64,000 nucleotides of DNA, from contig QCHY01000005.1 in assembly GCA_003216975.1 (NCBI GenBank), positions 1 through 64,000 of the forward strand. The letters are read 5' to 3'. A program made the position numbers and the translations under genes. Position 1 is the stretch's first letter, and each line of letters begins with the position of its first letter. Origin of the DNA: Prochlorococcus sp. AG-402-I20. Its GTDB lineage: Bacteria > Cyanobacteriota > Cyanobacteriia > PCC-6307 > Cyanobiaceae. Shown piece after piece: positions 45,067 through 54,707 of the stretch. Below the pieces are notes generated by a model that was not told the origin of the DNA, did no database searches, and worked only from the letters and a program-made list of their open reading frames with translations.

Positions 45067-46884
45067 ATGAATGAGATATTAACTGTTTTAGAGAATCCTA
45101 AAGCTGTCATCACTTTGACAGTATTGAGTATTGCAGTTTTTTTGTTCGTAAGTAGTGCTCTAGCTCCTGAACTGACTGGTCTTTTGAGCGTTGCATTATT
45201 GATGGCTACAGGAGTGCTTTCTCCTCAAAAAGCACTGGCTGGTTTTGGAAGCCCTGCATTGATTACATTAATGGGTTTATTTGCTGTTTCTGCGGCACTT
45301 TTTAAAAGTGGTGCTCTTGATCGTCTAAGAGAGTTAATTGCCTCTGAAAGTATTCGTACTCCGCGTAGATTGATAGCTTTGCTTGGATTAGTTGTTGCTC
45401 CTGTCTCAGGTGTCGTTCCAAATACTCCTGTAGTTGCTTCACTTTTACCAGTAATAGAAGCGTGGTGCATCAAGAGAAAACTATCTCCATCTCGTGTATT
45501 GCTACCATTATCTTTCGCGACGGTCTTGGGTGGGACTTTAACTCTTTTAGGTAGTTCAGTAAATTTGTTGGTTAGCGATATTAGTGATCAACTTGGCTAT
45601 GGTCCTTTTGATCTATTTACCTTTACGGCTATAGGAGTACCAATATGGCTGTTTGGGACAGCGTATATGTTATTGGCACCACAATCTCTTTTGCCTGATA
45701 GAGGGAGAATTAATTCAGAGTATGGAGGGAGTTCGGATCAAACTGGTTATTTCACAGAAGTTACAATTCCAGCTAAGTCTGAACTTGTTGGACATTCCTT
45801 GAGAAATAGCCGTTTACAAAGAAGATTTGATGTTGATGTTTTAGAAATACAGCGAGAGAATGAAATTCTTTTACCACCCTTAGCTGATCGGATCATTCAG
45901 TCTGGTGATCGTTTGTTAATAAGAATTACTCGCTCAGATCTTTTGAGATTAAAACAAGAGCATACTGTTCAGTTGAATAAAAACTTAAATATTGAGAAAA
46001 ATTTTTTTGTATCCAATGTTGATGAAAGTCAACAAATGGTAGAGGTTCTTTTGCCAGCTGGTTCAACCTTAGCTGGCGCAAGTTTGCGTGAATTGAGATT
46101 TAGACAAAGACATAATGCAACTGTTTTAGCATTAAGACGAGGTCAGCAAACTGTTCAAGAACGCTTGGGGCAAGCAATTTTGAGAGAAGGAGACGTATTA
46201 CTTCTACAAGCTCCAAGAGATTCCATTCGAGGATTACAAGACAACAATGACCTTCTGGTTTTAGATCAATTTGAGAATGATGTCCCCACTGTGACCCGAA
46301 AACCTATAGCAATTGGCATTGCCATCGCTATGTTGATACTTCCCTCAATAACGGATTTGCCTCTAGTTGCTTCTGTACTAATTGCAGTAATTGGTATGGT
46401 GTGGGGTGGATGTTTAAGACCCGCAGAGGTCCAAAGATCAATTCGACTAGATGTCATTCTTTTGCTTGGATCTCTTTCTAGTTTTAGTGTTGCAATGCAA
46501 ACCACTGGTCTTGCTGATGCTTTTGCAAATATTTTAATTTTTATATTGCAAGACTTACCTACGTACACTGCCTTACTAGTTATTTTCCTTTCGACAACTA
46601 TATTCACTCAATTTGTTAGTAACGCTGCCTCGGTAGCTCTTTTGGCACCCATCGCTGTTCAATTAGCGCCAAGTATGGGCTTACCTCCTTTGGCTTTATT
46701 GATAACAGTCCTTTTTGGTGCGAGTCAATCATTTCTAACTCCCATGGGTTACCAAACAAACCTGATGGTATTTGGTCCTGGGCGTTATCAGTTTCTAGAT
46801 GTCACTAGATACGGAGCTGGGTTGACAATCTTGATGACGTTTCTTGTTCCTTGGTTAATTTTATTAAAGTATAGTATTTCTTAA
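45067..46884 (+). CDS. SLC13/DASS-type anion permease with two RCK_C domains
   Basis: 605 residues. About ten transmembrane helices form two halves that flank a cytoplasmic block (residues ~215-395) carrying two TrkA-C-like regulatory domains (VTIPAKSELVGHSLRNS, RIIQSGDRLLIRI; and LLPAGSTLAGASLREL, LREGDVLLLQAP). The membrane part shows the DASS pattern VPNTPVVASLLPVIEAW near 118 and SNAASVALLAPIAVQLAP near 518. Such proteins transport sulfate or dicarboxylates, Na+-coupled; the substrate is not determinable. It starts an apparent operon with KtrB, KtrA. Confidence 0.88.
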   Translation: MNEILTVLENPKAVITLTVLSIAVFLFVSSALAPELTGLLSVALLMATGVLSPQKALAGFGSPALITLMGLFAVSAALFKSGALDRLRELIASESIRTPRRLIALLGLVVAPVSGVVPNTPVVASLLPVIEAWCIKRKLSPSRVLLPLSFATVLGGTLTLLGSSVNLLVSDISDQLGYGPFDLFTFTAIGVPIWLFGTAYMLLAPQSLLPDRGRINSEYGGSSDQTGYFTEVTIPAKSELVGHSLRNSRLQRRFDVDVLEIQRENEILLPPLADRIIQSGDRLLIRITRSDLLRLKQEHTVQLNKNLNIEKNFFVSNVDESQQMVEVLLPAGSTLAGASLRELRFRQRHNATVLALRRGQQTVQERLGQAILREGDVLLLQAPRDSIRGLQDNNDLLVLDQFENDVPTVTRKPIAIGIAIAMLILPSITDLPLVASVLIAVIGMVWGGCLRPAEVQRSIRLDVILLLGSLSSFSVAMQTTGLADAFANILIFILQDLPTYTALLVIFLSTTIFTQFVSNAASVALLAPIAVQLAPSMGLPPLALLITVLFGASQSFLTPMGYQTNLMVFGPGRYQFLDVTRYGAGLTILMTFLVPWLILLKYSIS

Positions 46885-46987
46885 ATATGTGGAAAATGAC
46901 TATTAAATTAGGTGAGATTTTAGAGCTCCCATTTGATTTTGATTGTTTAACCTTTTCAGAATTAGCCTCTATTTATTCTCAAAAAAA

Positions 46988-48373
46988 GTGAGTATTAGGA
47001 AAGAAGCTTACAGAAGACTTACGGTTCCACAGTTCACTGTTGTAACAGGGTTACTTGTGATTACTTGTGGCACATTATTATTAGCAACACCTTTTTGTTC
47101 TAGTGCAAATGTAGGTTTATGGGAGGCATTATTTACAGCAACTTCTGCTGTCACGGTTACGGGATTATCAATTATTGATGTGGGAATAGATTTGACATTC
47201 TTTGGTCAATTAATTTTAGCAATTATGTTATTAATTGGTGGCCTAGGCTTAATGGCAATTACTACATTTTTACAGGGCTTTATTGTTAGTGGAACAGAAT
47301 TGAAGACACGTCTTGATAGAGGAAAAACCCTTGATGAATTTGGAGTGGGTGGAGTTGGTAAAACTTTTAAAGGTATAGCGATAACAGCAGCTATACTTAT
47401 TTGCTTAGGAGCTATTATTTTATATTTTTTTGGTTTCAATAATATCTCTAACTCAAGCGATAGGGTTTGGGCTTCAGTTTTTCATAGTATTTCTGCTTAT
47501 AACAATGCCGGATTTAGTTTATGGGGTAACAGTTTACAAGATTATAGAAATAACTGGGTAGTTAACTTTGTTTTAATTATTTTAATTGTTTTAGGTGGTT
47601 TCGGATGGAGAGTCACAAATGATATTTGGATAAATCGTAGATCTTTGAAATTAAAAAATTTAAGTCTTCATACACGCTTAGTAATTAGATCGTCTTTCAT
47701 ATTAATTTCCTTGGGCTTTTTGGGTTTGATTCTTACTGAATCATTAGCTAGAGGTAGTTTCTTTTCATTAATTAATTTTGATGATCGCATATTAACTGCT
47801 TTATTTACATCCGTTAGTGCTCGAACTGCAGGCTTTACGAATTTGCCGATATCAATTGAAAGTGTTTCTGATTCTGGTCTTCTATTGATTATGTTTCTGA
47901 TGTTTATTGGTGCAAGTCCAGGTGGTACAGGAGGGGGAATTAAGACCACAACTATTGCTGCGCTAATGGCGGCTACAAGAGCAACCTTGCGTGGTCAAAA
48001 TGAAATTATTATTCGTAATCGTCAAATATCTGACAAAGTAGTCCTGAAAGCTGTTGGTATAACAGTTGGTTCGTTTTTATTTGTATTAATTATGGCACTA
48101 TTATTAAGTTTGAGTAATGGATTCAATAGTGGCGAGAATTTTTCTTTTTTAGAAATGCTTTTTACTTGCATCTCTGCATTTGCAACTGTAGGTTTCGATC
48201 TTGGTGTTACCTCCAAGCTAGGACACATAGGTCAATTAATACTTGTTATTGGGATGTTTGTTGGCAGACTAGGTATCCTTTTATTCTTGAGCGCAATATG
48301 GCAAGCTCTTTATAAAAGCAAACTTCAACATCGCAATCGAATTGGCTACCCGAGGGAGGATCTCTATGTTTAA
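46988..48373 (+). CDS. ktrB: potassium uptake membrane subunit KtrB/TrkH family
   Basis: 460 residues from GTG 46988; a longer TTG 46943 frame is possible. Four M1-P-M2 units are visible, with P-loops such as ATSAVTVTGLSIIDVG, ISAYNNAGFSLWGNS, SARTAGFTNLPI and SAFATVGFDLGV that carry the glycine filter. It forms the K+/Na+-coupled uptake channel in the inner membrane with cytoplasmic KtrA. It lies 104 bases after the SLC13 permease and 12 bases before ktrA. Confidence 0.92.
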   Translation: MSIRKEAYRRLTVPQFTVVTGLLVITCGTLLLATPFCSSANVGLWEALFTATSAVTVTGLSIIDVGIDLTFFGQLILAIMLLIGGLGLMAITTFLQGFIVSGTELKTRLDRGKTLDEFGVGGVGKTFKGIAITAAILICLGAIILYFFGFNNISNSSDRVWASVFHSISAYNNAGFSLWGNSLQDYRNNWVVNFVLIILIVLGGFGWRVTNDIWINRRSLKLKNLSLHTRLVIRSSFILISLGFLGLILTESLARGSFFSLINFDDRILTALFTSVSARTAGFTNLPISIESVSDSGLLLIMFLMFIGASPGGTGGGIKTTTIAALMAATRATLRGQNEIIIRNRQISDKVVLKAVGITVGSFLFVLIMALLLSLSNGFNSGENFSFLEMLFTCISAFATVGFDLGVTSKLGHIGQLILVIGMFVGRLGILLFLSAIWQALYKSKLQHRNRIGYPREDLYV

Positions 48374-48385
48374 TGAGGACAAATC

Positions 48386-49090
48386 ATGAGTGATTGGTGG
48401 CAATGGTCTCCCATGAAAGCAAACCAGAAACTTGGTTTTGCTGTGGTTGGAATTGGTCGTTTTGGAAGCGCGGTCTGTAGAGAGCTATTGAGAAATGGTG
48501 CTGATGTTTTAGCTGTTGATTCATCAGAGAAGGCAATAGAGGAATTACGTCAACTCGAGCCAACAATTGAAGCGAGGGTTGTTGACTCAACTGATGAAGA
48601 GTCTATGAAAGAGGCCGGCGTTCTTGAAATGGGGACTGTAGTAGTAGGTATTAGTGAGCCAATTGAGGCAAGTATTACGACAACTCTTATTGCAAAAGAT
48701 ACAGAGGGAAGTTTAGTGAAGCAGGTTATTGCAAGAGCAACAAGTGATCTCCATGAAAAAATGCTGAAAAGGGTTGGTGCTGATAGGGTTGTCTTCCCTT
48801 CAAGAATGCAAGGCGAAAGATTAGGTTTGGAATTAGTAAGACCTAATTTGATTGAAAGATTAGAACTCGATGATAAAACAGGTATTGATGAGATTAAAGT
48901 ACCTGAAGTGTTTGTAGGCCGGTCTTTACGAGATTTAAATCTTAGAAAAAATTATTTTGTCAACGTTTTAGCTGCTGGTCCTGCTCAATTACTAACGGTC
49001 AATCCTCCAGCAAAATATATTTTGGAAAAGGACCATGTTCTTGTAGTTATGGGTTCAATGGAAGATCTTCAAAAGCTACCTCAAACTTAA
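48386..49090 (+). CDS. ktrA: KtrA/TrkA regulatory subunit
   Basis: 234 residues. RCK_N Rossmann fold: VVGIGRFGSAVCRELLRNGA near residue 17, DSSEKAIEELRQ near 45. C-terminal RCK_C (TrkA-C) about residues 155-230 (ELDDKTGIDEIKVP, FVGRSLRDLNLRKNYFVNVL). It gates KtrB by nucleotide binding. The start lies 12 bases after ktrB and its stop is 3 bases before anmK, so it is transcribed with both. Confidence 0.94.
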   Translation: MSDWWQWSPMKANQKLGFAVVGIGRFGSAVCRELLRNGADVLAVDSSEKAIEELRQLEPTIEARVVDSTDEESMKEAGVLEMGTVVVGISEPIEASITTTLIAKDTEGSLVKQVIARATSDLHEKMLKRVGADRVVFPSRMQGERLGLELVRPNLIERLELDDKTGIDEIKVPEVFVGRSLRDLNLRKNYFVNVLAAGPAQLLTVNPPAKYILEKDHVLVVMGSMEDLQKLPQT

Positions 49091-49093
49091 TCG

Positions 49094-50236
49094 ATGCATG
49101 TATTGGGTTTAATGAGTGGCACTAGTGCCGATGGTATAGATGCAGTTTTAGTTGATTTCCAAGGTGATCCTTCAAAACCAAAATGGAAAATTTTAAATAC
49201 AGATTCTTTTGAATATCCGACCTCAACTAGAGAAAAAATAATACGAGTTGGTCAAGGATTAGAAATTAACAGCAAAGATTGGTTTGAGTTGGCTGAGGAA
49301 ATTACTGAACTATATGCTTGTGCCGCCAGGTCTTGTGATCCTGATTCAATCGCAGAGGTTGTAGGCTGTCACGGACAAACTTTATTTCATAGAAGTGTAC
49401 AAAAATCTAAAAGAGGAGGGAGTCTTCAAATTCTTTTAGGACCTTTACTTGCAAACATTTTAGATCAAACTGTTATTTATGATTTTAGATCAAAGGATAT
49501 TGCTTCCGGTGGTCATGGTGCACCTTTGGTGGCTTTGGTAGATGAAGCTTTAGTTGGGAGACTATATGGATGGAGAGGAGTTCTTAATCTTGGAGGTATT
49601 GCTAATCTTACAATTATTCCACCTAAAACTGGAATTGATAAAACTTCTGAATGCTTAGGTTGGGATTGCGGACCAGCTAACTCTTTAATTGATTTAGCTA
49701 TTAAAGAAAGTAGTAATTCATTGTTAATGTTTGATAAGAATGGATCATTAGCATCTCGTGGGAAACCTAAATTAGACATCATCGAAAAGTGGTTAAGGGA
49801 TCCTTTCTTTCATCTAGAACCTCCACGATCTACAGGTAGAGAGCAATTCGGTTATCAATATTTACAAGAAAGAAAAAAGGAATTGGGTGATATATCAAAA
49901 GAAGATTTATTATCAACATTAACTACATTTACTGCATCAATCATCTCTCAAGATTTAGATAATCTTTTTAAGTATAAAAACATACGTTTACTTGAACTTT
50001 TGGTTGCTGGAGGGGGAACTAGAAATTTATTTTTAATGAAACAATTACAGAAACAATGTTGTGGTATTCATGTCCGTCAAATAAATGATATTGGTATTCC
50101 ATTACAATATAGAGAGGCTTTGGTTTTTGCAGCTTTATCTTGGTGGAATATTTTGGGGAAAAAAGTTAATCCGAAAAATATTACAGGGGCAAATAAATCT
50201 ATTTTATATGGACTCAGAGTTGACCCTTCATATTAA
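49094..50236 (+). CDS. anmK: anhydro-N-acetylmuramic acid kinase
   Basis: 380 residues. N-terminal [16 protein letters not shown] (residues 4-19) is the AnmK signature; also [10 protein letters not shown] near 95, [12 protein letters not shown] near 165, [12 protein letters not shown] near 193 and [12 protein letters not shown] near 304. It recycles cell-wall anhydroMurNAc to MurNAc-6-P with ATP. Starts 3 bases after ktrA, so probably co-transcribed by position, without functional link. Confidence 0.95.
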   Translation: MHVLGLMSGTSADGIDAVLVDFQGDPSKPKWKILNTDSFEYPTSTREKIIRVGQGLEINSKDWFELAEEITELYACAARSCDPDSIAEVVGCHGQTLFHRSVQKSKRGGSLQILLGPLLANILDQTVIYDFRSKDIASGGHGAPLVALVDEALVGRLYGWRGVLNLGGIANLTIIPPKTGIDKTSECLGWDCGPANSLIDLAIKESSNSLLMFDKNGSLASRGKPKLDIIEKWLRDPFFHLEPPRSTGREQFGYQYLQERKKELGDISKEDLLSTLTTFTASIISQDLDNLFKYKNIRLLELLVAGGGTRNLFLMKQLQKQCCGIHVRQINDIGIPLQYREALVFAALSWWNILGKKVNPKNITGANKSILYGLRVDPSY

Positions 50237-50247
50237 TTATGTAATAG

Positions 50248-50550
50248 TTAATTTCTTTTGAATTTTAATCTTTTTGGAATACCTTTTAATCTTTGTGTTT
50301 TTTGTTTTTCTAATTCGTTTATAAAATTTTGTGTTTTAGTTTTTTTTGTTTCTAATTCTTTAGATGCTGAACTTTCTTTCAATTCGTGATTCTTAACTCC
50401 TTCTTGAATTAAAACTTTCGCCATATTGCTAACAGTTCTAGATTCAATTTCGGCTAATTCTGTCAATCTTTCACATAAATCTTCTGGCAGGACAACTTGT
50501 ATGCGAGGTGATTTTTGCTTCCCGTTCGATGAGTTTTGACGAGTAGCCAT
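50248..50550 (-). CDS. ribbon-helix-helix (RHH/CopG-like) regulator
   Basis: 100 residues. The core PRIQVVLPEDLCERLTELAE (residues ~18-37) then ESRTVSNMAKVLIQEGVKNH is the beta-strand, helix, helix pattern of RHH DNA-binding proteins. The C-terminal half is a charged, Lys-rich region (KKTKTQNFINELEKQKTQRLK). Many RHH proteins autoregulate; the promoter region upstream shows inverted repeats (50551-50595). It converges with anmK and diverges from the two small genes at 50686. No toxin gene is recognisable nearby. Confidence 0.75.
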   Translation of the reverse strand: MATRQNSSNGKQKSPRIQVVLPEDLCERLTELAEIESRTVSNMAKVLIQEGVKNHELKESSASKELETKKTKTQNFINELEKQKTQRLKGIPKRLKFKRN

Positions 50551-50620
50551 GCGTACAAAGAACTACCAAGTAGTAAATAGTGTACACTTGTACGCAAGGG
50601 TAGTATCCTTGTGTATGATA
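50551..50620. promoter_or_regulatory. palindrome-rich divergent control region
   Basis: Between RHH and the two plus-strand genes, GCGTACAA (50551-50558) and TTGTACGC (50588-50595) form a perfect 8-base inverted repeat. Further repeats are CTTG-TACG-CAAG (50587-50598, outer arms CTTG/CAAG) and GTATC...GATAC at 50603-50621. TATGAT (50614-50619) is a -10 candidate for the plus-strand gene. The first arm abuts the RHH start codon. The layout is that expected of an RHH operator; binding itself is inference. Confidence 0.5.
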
Positions 50621-50685
50621 CTTACTAATCTGGCCAGTTTGCCTTATCAATCGTTACTTGTTTTTTGATTTAAAAGGAGTATTTC

Positions 50686-51042
50686 ATGTCTAAGCCATCT
50701 CTACCACAAACATCTAAACCTCTTGCTGCAAATGTTGTTGCTGACAAAGGAACTGTAAAACGACAAAGAAGGAAGAGTCGTAGCAATGGTAAAAATGGAG
50801 ATGTTCTAATTTCTGCCGTTGTTAGTTCTTATTTATTGACTCATTTGCATCATGTTTTGCAAAGAGCGGAATATGGGGCTAGTCAAGAAGGAAGATCCTC
50901 TCATGCGGCAAACTTTGCGCAACTACGTAAAGTCCTTTGCATGGACGCACGAAGCATGAAGGACGCTTCTGCTTTAGGTTTAAAGGAAAGCGATTTAGAA
51001 ATGTGCAATGAATCTACCGGTTTTGAGACAAAAGCTGCATAA
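50686..51042 (+). CDS. conserved hypothetical protein, 118 aa
   Basis: 118 residues, probably soluble. The first ~45 residues are basic and disordered (KGTVKRQRRKSRSNGKNGDV). The rest is helical: ISAVVSSYLLTHLHHVLQRA (~48-67), SSHAANFAQLRKVLC. No known fold identified. A good AGGAG-type RBS precedes ATG 50686. Its TAA is directly followed by the TTG of the next gene with no gap. Confidence 0.65.
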   Translation: MSKPSLPQTSKPLAANVVADKGTVKRQRRKSRSNGKNGDVLISAVVSSYLLTHLHHVLQRAEYGASQEGRSSHAANFAQLRKVLCMDARSMKDASALGLKESDLEMCNESTGFETKAA

Positions 51043-51306
51043 TTGAATATTCTTTATGAAGCGAATGTTTTTCTCATGAGCGGCAATGCTGCAGCGCTTT
51101 ATAAGCTTATAAATGCAGATCCTAATAAAAAACAAGATCTTTTTCGTCAAGCTCTTCAAAACCCACAAGGAGCAATGCAATCTATATGTGCGTTTGGTGT
51201 TGAAATGAATTTACCAGTAACTTCAGAAGAGGTGAAAGAATATTTGACTACCATTGATGATTTAGATACTAAACAATGGCTAATCAAGGCCAGGGGTGGG
51301 TTGTGA
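51043..51306 (+). CDS. hypothetical protein, 87 aa, Nif11-like
   Basis: 87 residues from a TTG directly after the stop of the previous gene, so translationally coupled. The segment NAAALYKLINADPNKKQDLF, QALQNPQGAMQSICAFGVEM and NLPVTSEEVKEYLTT recalls the Nif11/N11P leader-type domain of cyanobacterial peptide precursors, though it lacks a GG cleavage tail and a core peptide is not obvious. The family call is weak. Its end meets the convergent 54-aa membrane protein. Confidence 0.5.
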   Translation: MNILYEANVFLMSGNAAALYKLINADPNKKQDLFRQALQNPQGAMQSICAFGVEMNLPVTSEEVKEYLTTIDDLDTKQWLIKARGGL

Positions 51307-51471
51307 TTAATTTTTGAATGAAGAGGGGATTTCTAATACGTCTTGACCATTTTCTCTGATGCCTCTTCTTTCATAGCCTCCTCCGCCTGCCATCGTCCAA
51401 AAAAACCAATAACTTGGAATCGCAAGAGCTGCGGCGAGTACTAAAGCAGTAATTTGTTCGAGTCTTAACAT
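51307..51471 (-). CDS. small single-pass membrane protein, 54 aa
   Basis: 54 residues on the minus strand. One transmembrane helix at about residues 5-25 (EQITALVLAAALAIPSYWFFW) and a glycine-rich polar tail MAGGGGYERRGIRENGQDVL. It is like other small thylakoid proteins in topology. It ends one base after the stop of the convergent 87-aa gene. The family is not recognised. Confidence 0.6.
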   Translation of the reverse strand: MLRLEQITALVLAAALAIPSYWFFWTMAGGGGYERRGIRENGQDVLEIPSSFKN

Positions 51472-51556
51472 GGCTTACTTAAGTAATGTAATTTAAATCA
51501 GTTGGTATCTTTTAAAGCTAAATGATTGAAGGTAATTCACTTGAGGTTTTGTTGTA

Positions 51557-53275
51557 GTGTTGCGACTTGAGAAGATTAGTAAGATTTATCCCACAGGTGA
51601 AGTGTTGAAAGATGTTAGTTGGGAAATAAGAAATGGAGAGAGAATTGGTTTAGTTGGAGTTAATGGAGCAGGTAAATCAACACAATTAAAAATTATTGCT
51701 GGATTGGAAGATGCTACTGATGGATCTGTAATTACTGAAGGAGATCCATCTATTGCATATTTAAAACAGGAGTTTGATGTTGATCTTTCAAGAACTGTTA
51801 GAGAAGAGTTATTTCAGGCATTTAAAGAAGCATCTGATTTGCTTCTCAGTCAAAAGTTAATTCAAAAAAATATGGAATCTGAATTAGCCTCTCAAGATTT
51901 AGATTACCTGGATTCTTTAATCCAAGAATTAAGCGTTATACAAAGAAAATTTGAATCAATAAACGGCTACGATTTAGAATCTAAAGTTGAAAAGCTATTA
52001 CCCACTATTGGGTTTACAAAAGAGGAGGGAGACAGACTCGTTAGAGACTTTTCGGGTGGTTGGCAGATGAGAATAGCTTTAGGAAAAATCCTCTTGCAAA
52101 GTCCTGATTTATTATTATTAGATGAACCAACAAATCATCTGGATTTAGAAACTATTGAATGGCTAGAGAACTATCTACTTAATCAGAAAGTTGCAATGGT
52201 AATTGTTAGCCATGATAGATCTTTTTTAGATAGAATTTGTACAAGAATTGTCAATACAGAACGAGGTCAATCTAAAAGTTATATTGGCAATTATACATCA
52301 TATCTTCAACAGAGAGATTTTGAATTGGAATCAACAAGAGTTGCATATGAGAAACAACAGAAGGATATGCAAGTTCAAAAGGCATATATAGAAAGATTTC
52401 GAGCAAGTGCTACAAGAAGTACGCAAGCTAAAAGTAGAGAAAAGTTATTAGATAAAGTTGAAAAAATAGAAGCTCCTCAGAATAATTTAAAAGGACCTAT
52501 TTTTAAATTTATGGATGCACCTCGTGCTGGAAAGGATATATTAAGTATTAAGGATTTAACACATAGCTATGAGGATAATATTTTATTTTTAGGTGCCTTT
52601 TTGGAGCTTGAACCTGGTGAAAGAATAGCATTTTTAGGTCCTAATGGTTCTGGTAAATCTACTTTACTTCGATTAATTATGGGTTTAGAAGAACCTGATG
52701 AAGGATCTATTATGATCGGAAAACATAATATAATTCCTAGTTATTTTGAACAAAATCAAGCTGAAGCTTTAGAATTAGAAAAAACAGTAATTGAGACAAT
52801 TTCTCAATCTGTACCAAATTGGACACAAACAGAAATACGATCTTTACTAGGAAGCTTTGGTTTAACAAATGATTCAGTTTTTAAGGAGGTTAGTAAGATA
52901 AGCGGAGGAGAGAAAGCAAGGCTAGCTTTAGCTTTAATGATTATTAAGCCATCAAATTTGCTTATTCTAGATGAACCTACAAACCATTTAGATATACCTT
53001 CTAAACAAATGCTGGAGCAGGCATTATCTAATTATAATGGCACTGCATTAATAGTTTCTCATGATCGATATTTTATCTCAAAAGTTGCAAATAAAATTGT
53101 AGAAATAAGAGATGGTCAATTAATTAAGTATCAAGGTGATTATAAATATTTTAAAGAGAAAAAAATGGAAGAAGAAGAAAAAAAAGAAAAAGAATTACAA
53201 CTAGCTGAACGTGAAAAAAAAAGGTTAGCTAATCGTGAAAAACAGCGGAAGAAGAAAAAATTAAATAAGAAATAA
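51557..53275 (+). CDS. ABC-F ATPase (Uup/EttA-like)
   Basis: 572 residues with two nucleotide-binding domains and no membrane segment. Domain 1: Walker A GVNGAGKST near residue 35, signature FSGGWQMRIALG near 167, LLLLDEPTNHLD near 189. Domain 2: GPNGSGKST near 357, signature ISGGEKARLALALM near 451, LLILDEPTNHLD near 474. The linker between them (residues ~240-310) is basic and helical. C-terminal tail is very Lys/Glu-rich. ABC-F proteins act on the ribosome. GTG start. Confidence 0.92.
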   Translation: MLRLEKISKIYPTGEVLKDVSWEIRNGERIGLVGVNGAGKSTQLKIIAGLEDATDGSVITEGDPSIAYLKQEFDVDLSRTVREELFQAFKEASDLLLSQKLIQKNMESELASQDLDYLDSLIQELSVIQRKFESINGYDLESKVEKLLPTIGFTKEEGDRLVRDFSGGWQMRIALGKILLQSPDLLLLDEPTNHLDLETIEWLENYLLNQKVAMVIVSHDRSFLDRICTRIVNTERGQSKSYIGNYTSYLQQRDFELESTRVAYEKQQKDMQVQKAYIERFRASATRSTQAKSREKLLDKVEKIEAPQNNLKGPIFKFMDAPRAGKDILSIKDLTHSYEDNILFLGAFLELEPGERIAFLGPNGSGKSTLLRLIMGLEEPDEGSIMIGKHNIIPSYFEQNQAEALELEKTVIETISQSVPNWTQTEIRSLLGSFGLTNDSVFKEVSKISGGEKARLALALMIIKPSNLLILDEPTNHLDIPSKQMLEQALSNYNGTALIVSHDRYFISKVANKIVEIRDGQLIKYQGDYKYFKEKKMEEEEKKEKELQLAEREKKRLANREKQRKKKKLNKK

Positions 53276-53299
53276 CGATTATATAAAATCTTTCTGAAC

Positions 53300-54478
53300 T
53301 TATAGTTGAAGATCATAAATATCAATTGGTTTGACAATTTTCACAAATTCTATTTTGTCTCTAAGTATTTTAATTCTCAAAGTTGATTGTAGATTATTCC
53401 GGTTGATTTTTTGTACTACATCTGCTGGAGTTGAAATTTTTTCATTATTGATTGAAATGATTAGATCATTGACTTTTAATCCACCCTTTTCGGCAGGACC
53501 ATTGGGCATTAAATATTTAATAATGGCTCCATCTTCTGTTTGGGAAAGAAAATTACTTTTTTGTTTGATATTGCTTGATAATGTTACTCCAATCATGGGA
53601 TGTTTGGCTCTCCCACTAGTGATTAAATCTTGGGCGATTTTTCTAGCTCTATTTATTGGTATTGCAAAACCTAATCCTGCTCCTGGTCCTGAGCGTACAA
53701 GGGTATTAATACCAATCACTTCTCCAACAGAATTTAATAATGGTCCTCCAGAATTACCAGGATTAATTGCTGCATCAGTTTGAATGAGATCTATTCTTTT
53801 GTCAGAAATACCTAATTGGGCAACATCTCTATTTAGATTGCTAATGATTCCAAGAGTAACCGTATTTTCCAGTCCAAAAGGATTTCCAACAGCAATAGCC
53901 CAATCACCAACTTTTAAATTATCTGAGTCACCTAGTTGAGCCGTGGGCCATGGACCTTGTGCTTTGAGTTTAATAACTGCAAGATCTGTTAACGAATCTT
54001 GGCCAACAACATTTCCAAGCACTCTTCTTCCATCAGATAACCCCACTATTAGTTGGTCAGTTTTTTCTATTACATGAGCATTGGTCAAAACTAGACCCTT
54101 TTCAGAAAAAATGAATCCACTACCTTGACCTTTTTCAATTCGAGATTGTGGAACTTGGAGGCCTCGGAGACCAAAAAGCCGTTCAAAATATCGATCATTC
54201 AATATCCCAGGAGGAAATATATTCTCACTAGAAGAAAAAACCTTTCGCTGTGTTTCAATGGTGACCACTGCATTTCCACTGATATTTAATGCTTTTGATA
54301 CGAAAGATTGTTGATTGCGATTTTGGGGAGATGAAACTAAAGCTTCACTTGAATGAAGCGGAGTTTTGTATCGGAAATTCAAAAAAATCAGAACAACTAA
54401 AACAAAAATTTGCAGATATTTTTGTTGGCTTAATTTTAGTGATGCTATGAATAATCTTTTTGTATCTAATCCATGCAT
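53300..54478 (-). CDS. HtrA/Deg trypsin-like serine protease with PDZ domain
   Basis: 392 residues from ATG 54478; the frame extends to ATG 54511, which is less likely. N-terminal hydrophobic anchor or signal (QKYLQIFVLVVLIFLNF). Catalytic triad: His in LTNAHVIEKT (~125), Asp in DSLTDLAVIKLKA (~155) and Ser in NPGNSGGPLLNSVGE (~236). One PDZ-type domain at the end (LMPNGPAEKGGLKVNDLIIS). Cyanobacteria carry HhoA/HhoB/HtrA; the exact one is not decided. It acts in periplasm or membrane quality control. Confidence 0.9.
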   Translation of the reverse strand: MHGLDTKRLFIASLKLSQQKYLQIFVLVVLIFLNFRYKTPLHSSEALVSSPQNRNQQSFVSKALNISGNAVVTIETQRKVFSSSENIFPPGILNDRYFERLFGLRGLQVPQSRIEKGQGSGFIFSEKGLVLTNAHVIEKTDQLIVGLSDGRRVLGNVVGQDSLTDLAVIKLKAQGPWPTAQLGDSDNLKVGDWAIAVGNPFGLENTVTLGIISNLNRDVAQLGISDKRIDLIQTDAAINPGNSGGPLLNSVGEVIGINTLVRSGPGAGLGFAIPINRARKIAQDLITSGRAKHPMIGVTLSSNIKQKSNFLSQTEDGAIIKYLMPNGPAEKGGLKVNDLIISINNEKISTPADVVQKINRNNLQSTLRIKILRDKIEFVKIVKPIDIYDLQL

Positions 54479-54707
54479 GATTTTCTGGAAGGGATTAGTT
54501 GTTATTATCAAAAATAATCATAGCTAATTTGATAATTGAACGGTCCGCTCATTTAATTACCGTAGATTTTTACTAAAGAACTATTCTTTGAACTTTTTTT
54601 CCTCTAGACTATTGTCCTAACTTATTTTGTCATTGATAATGTAACTAGAGCGACTTCAAAACTTAATCTGATTAATGCACTCAGTTTTTTGATTTATCAT
54701 TTTGCAA

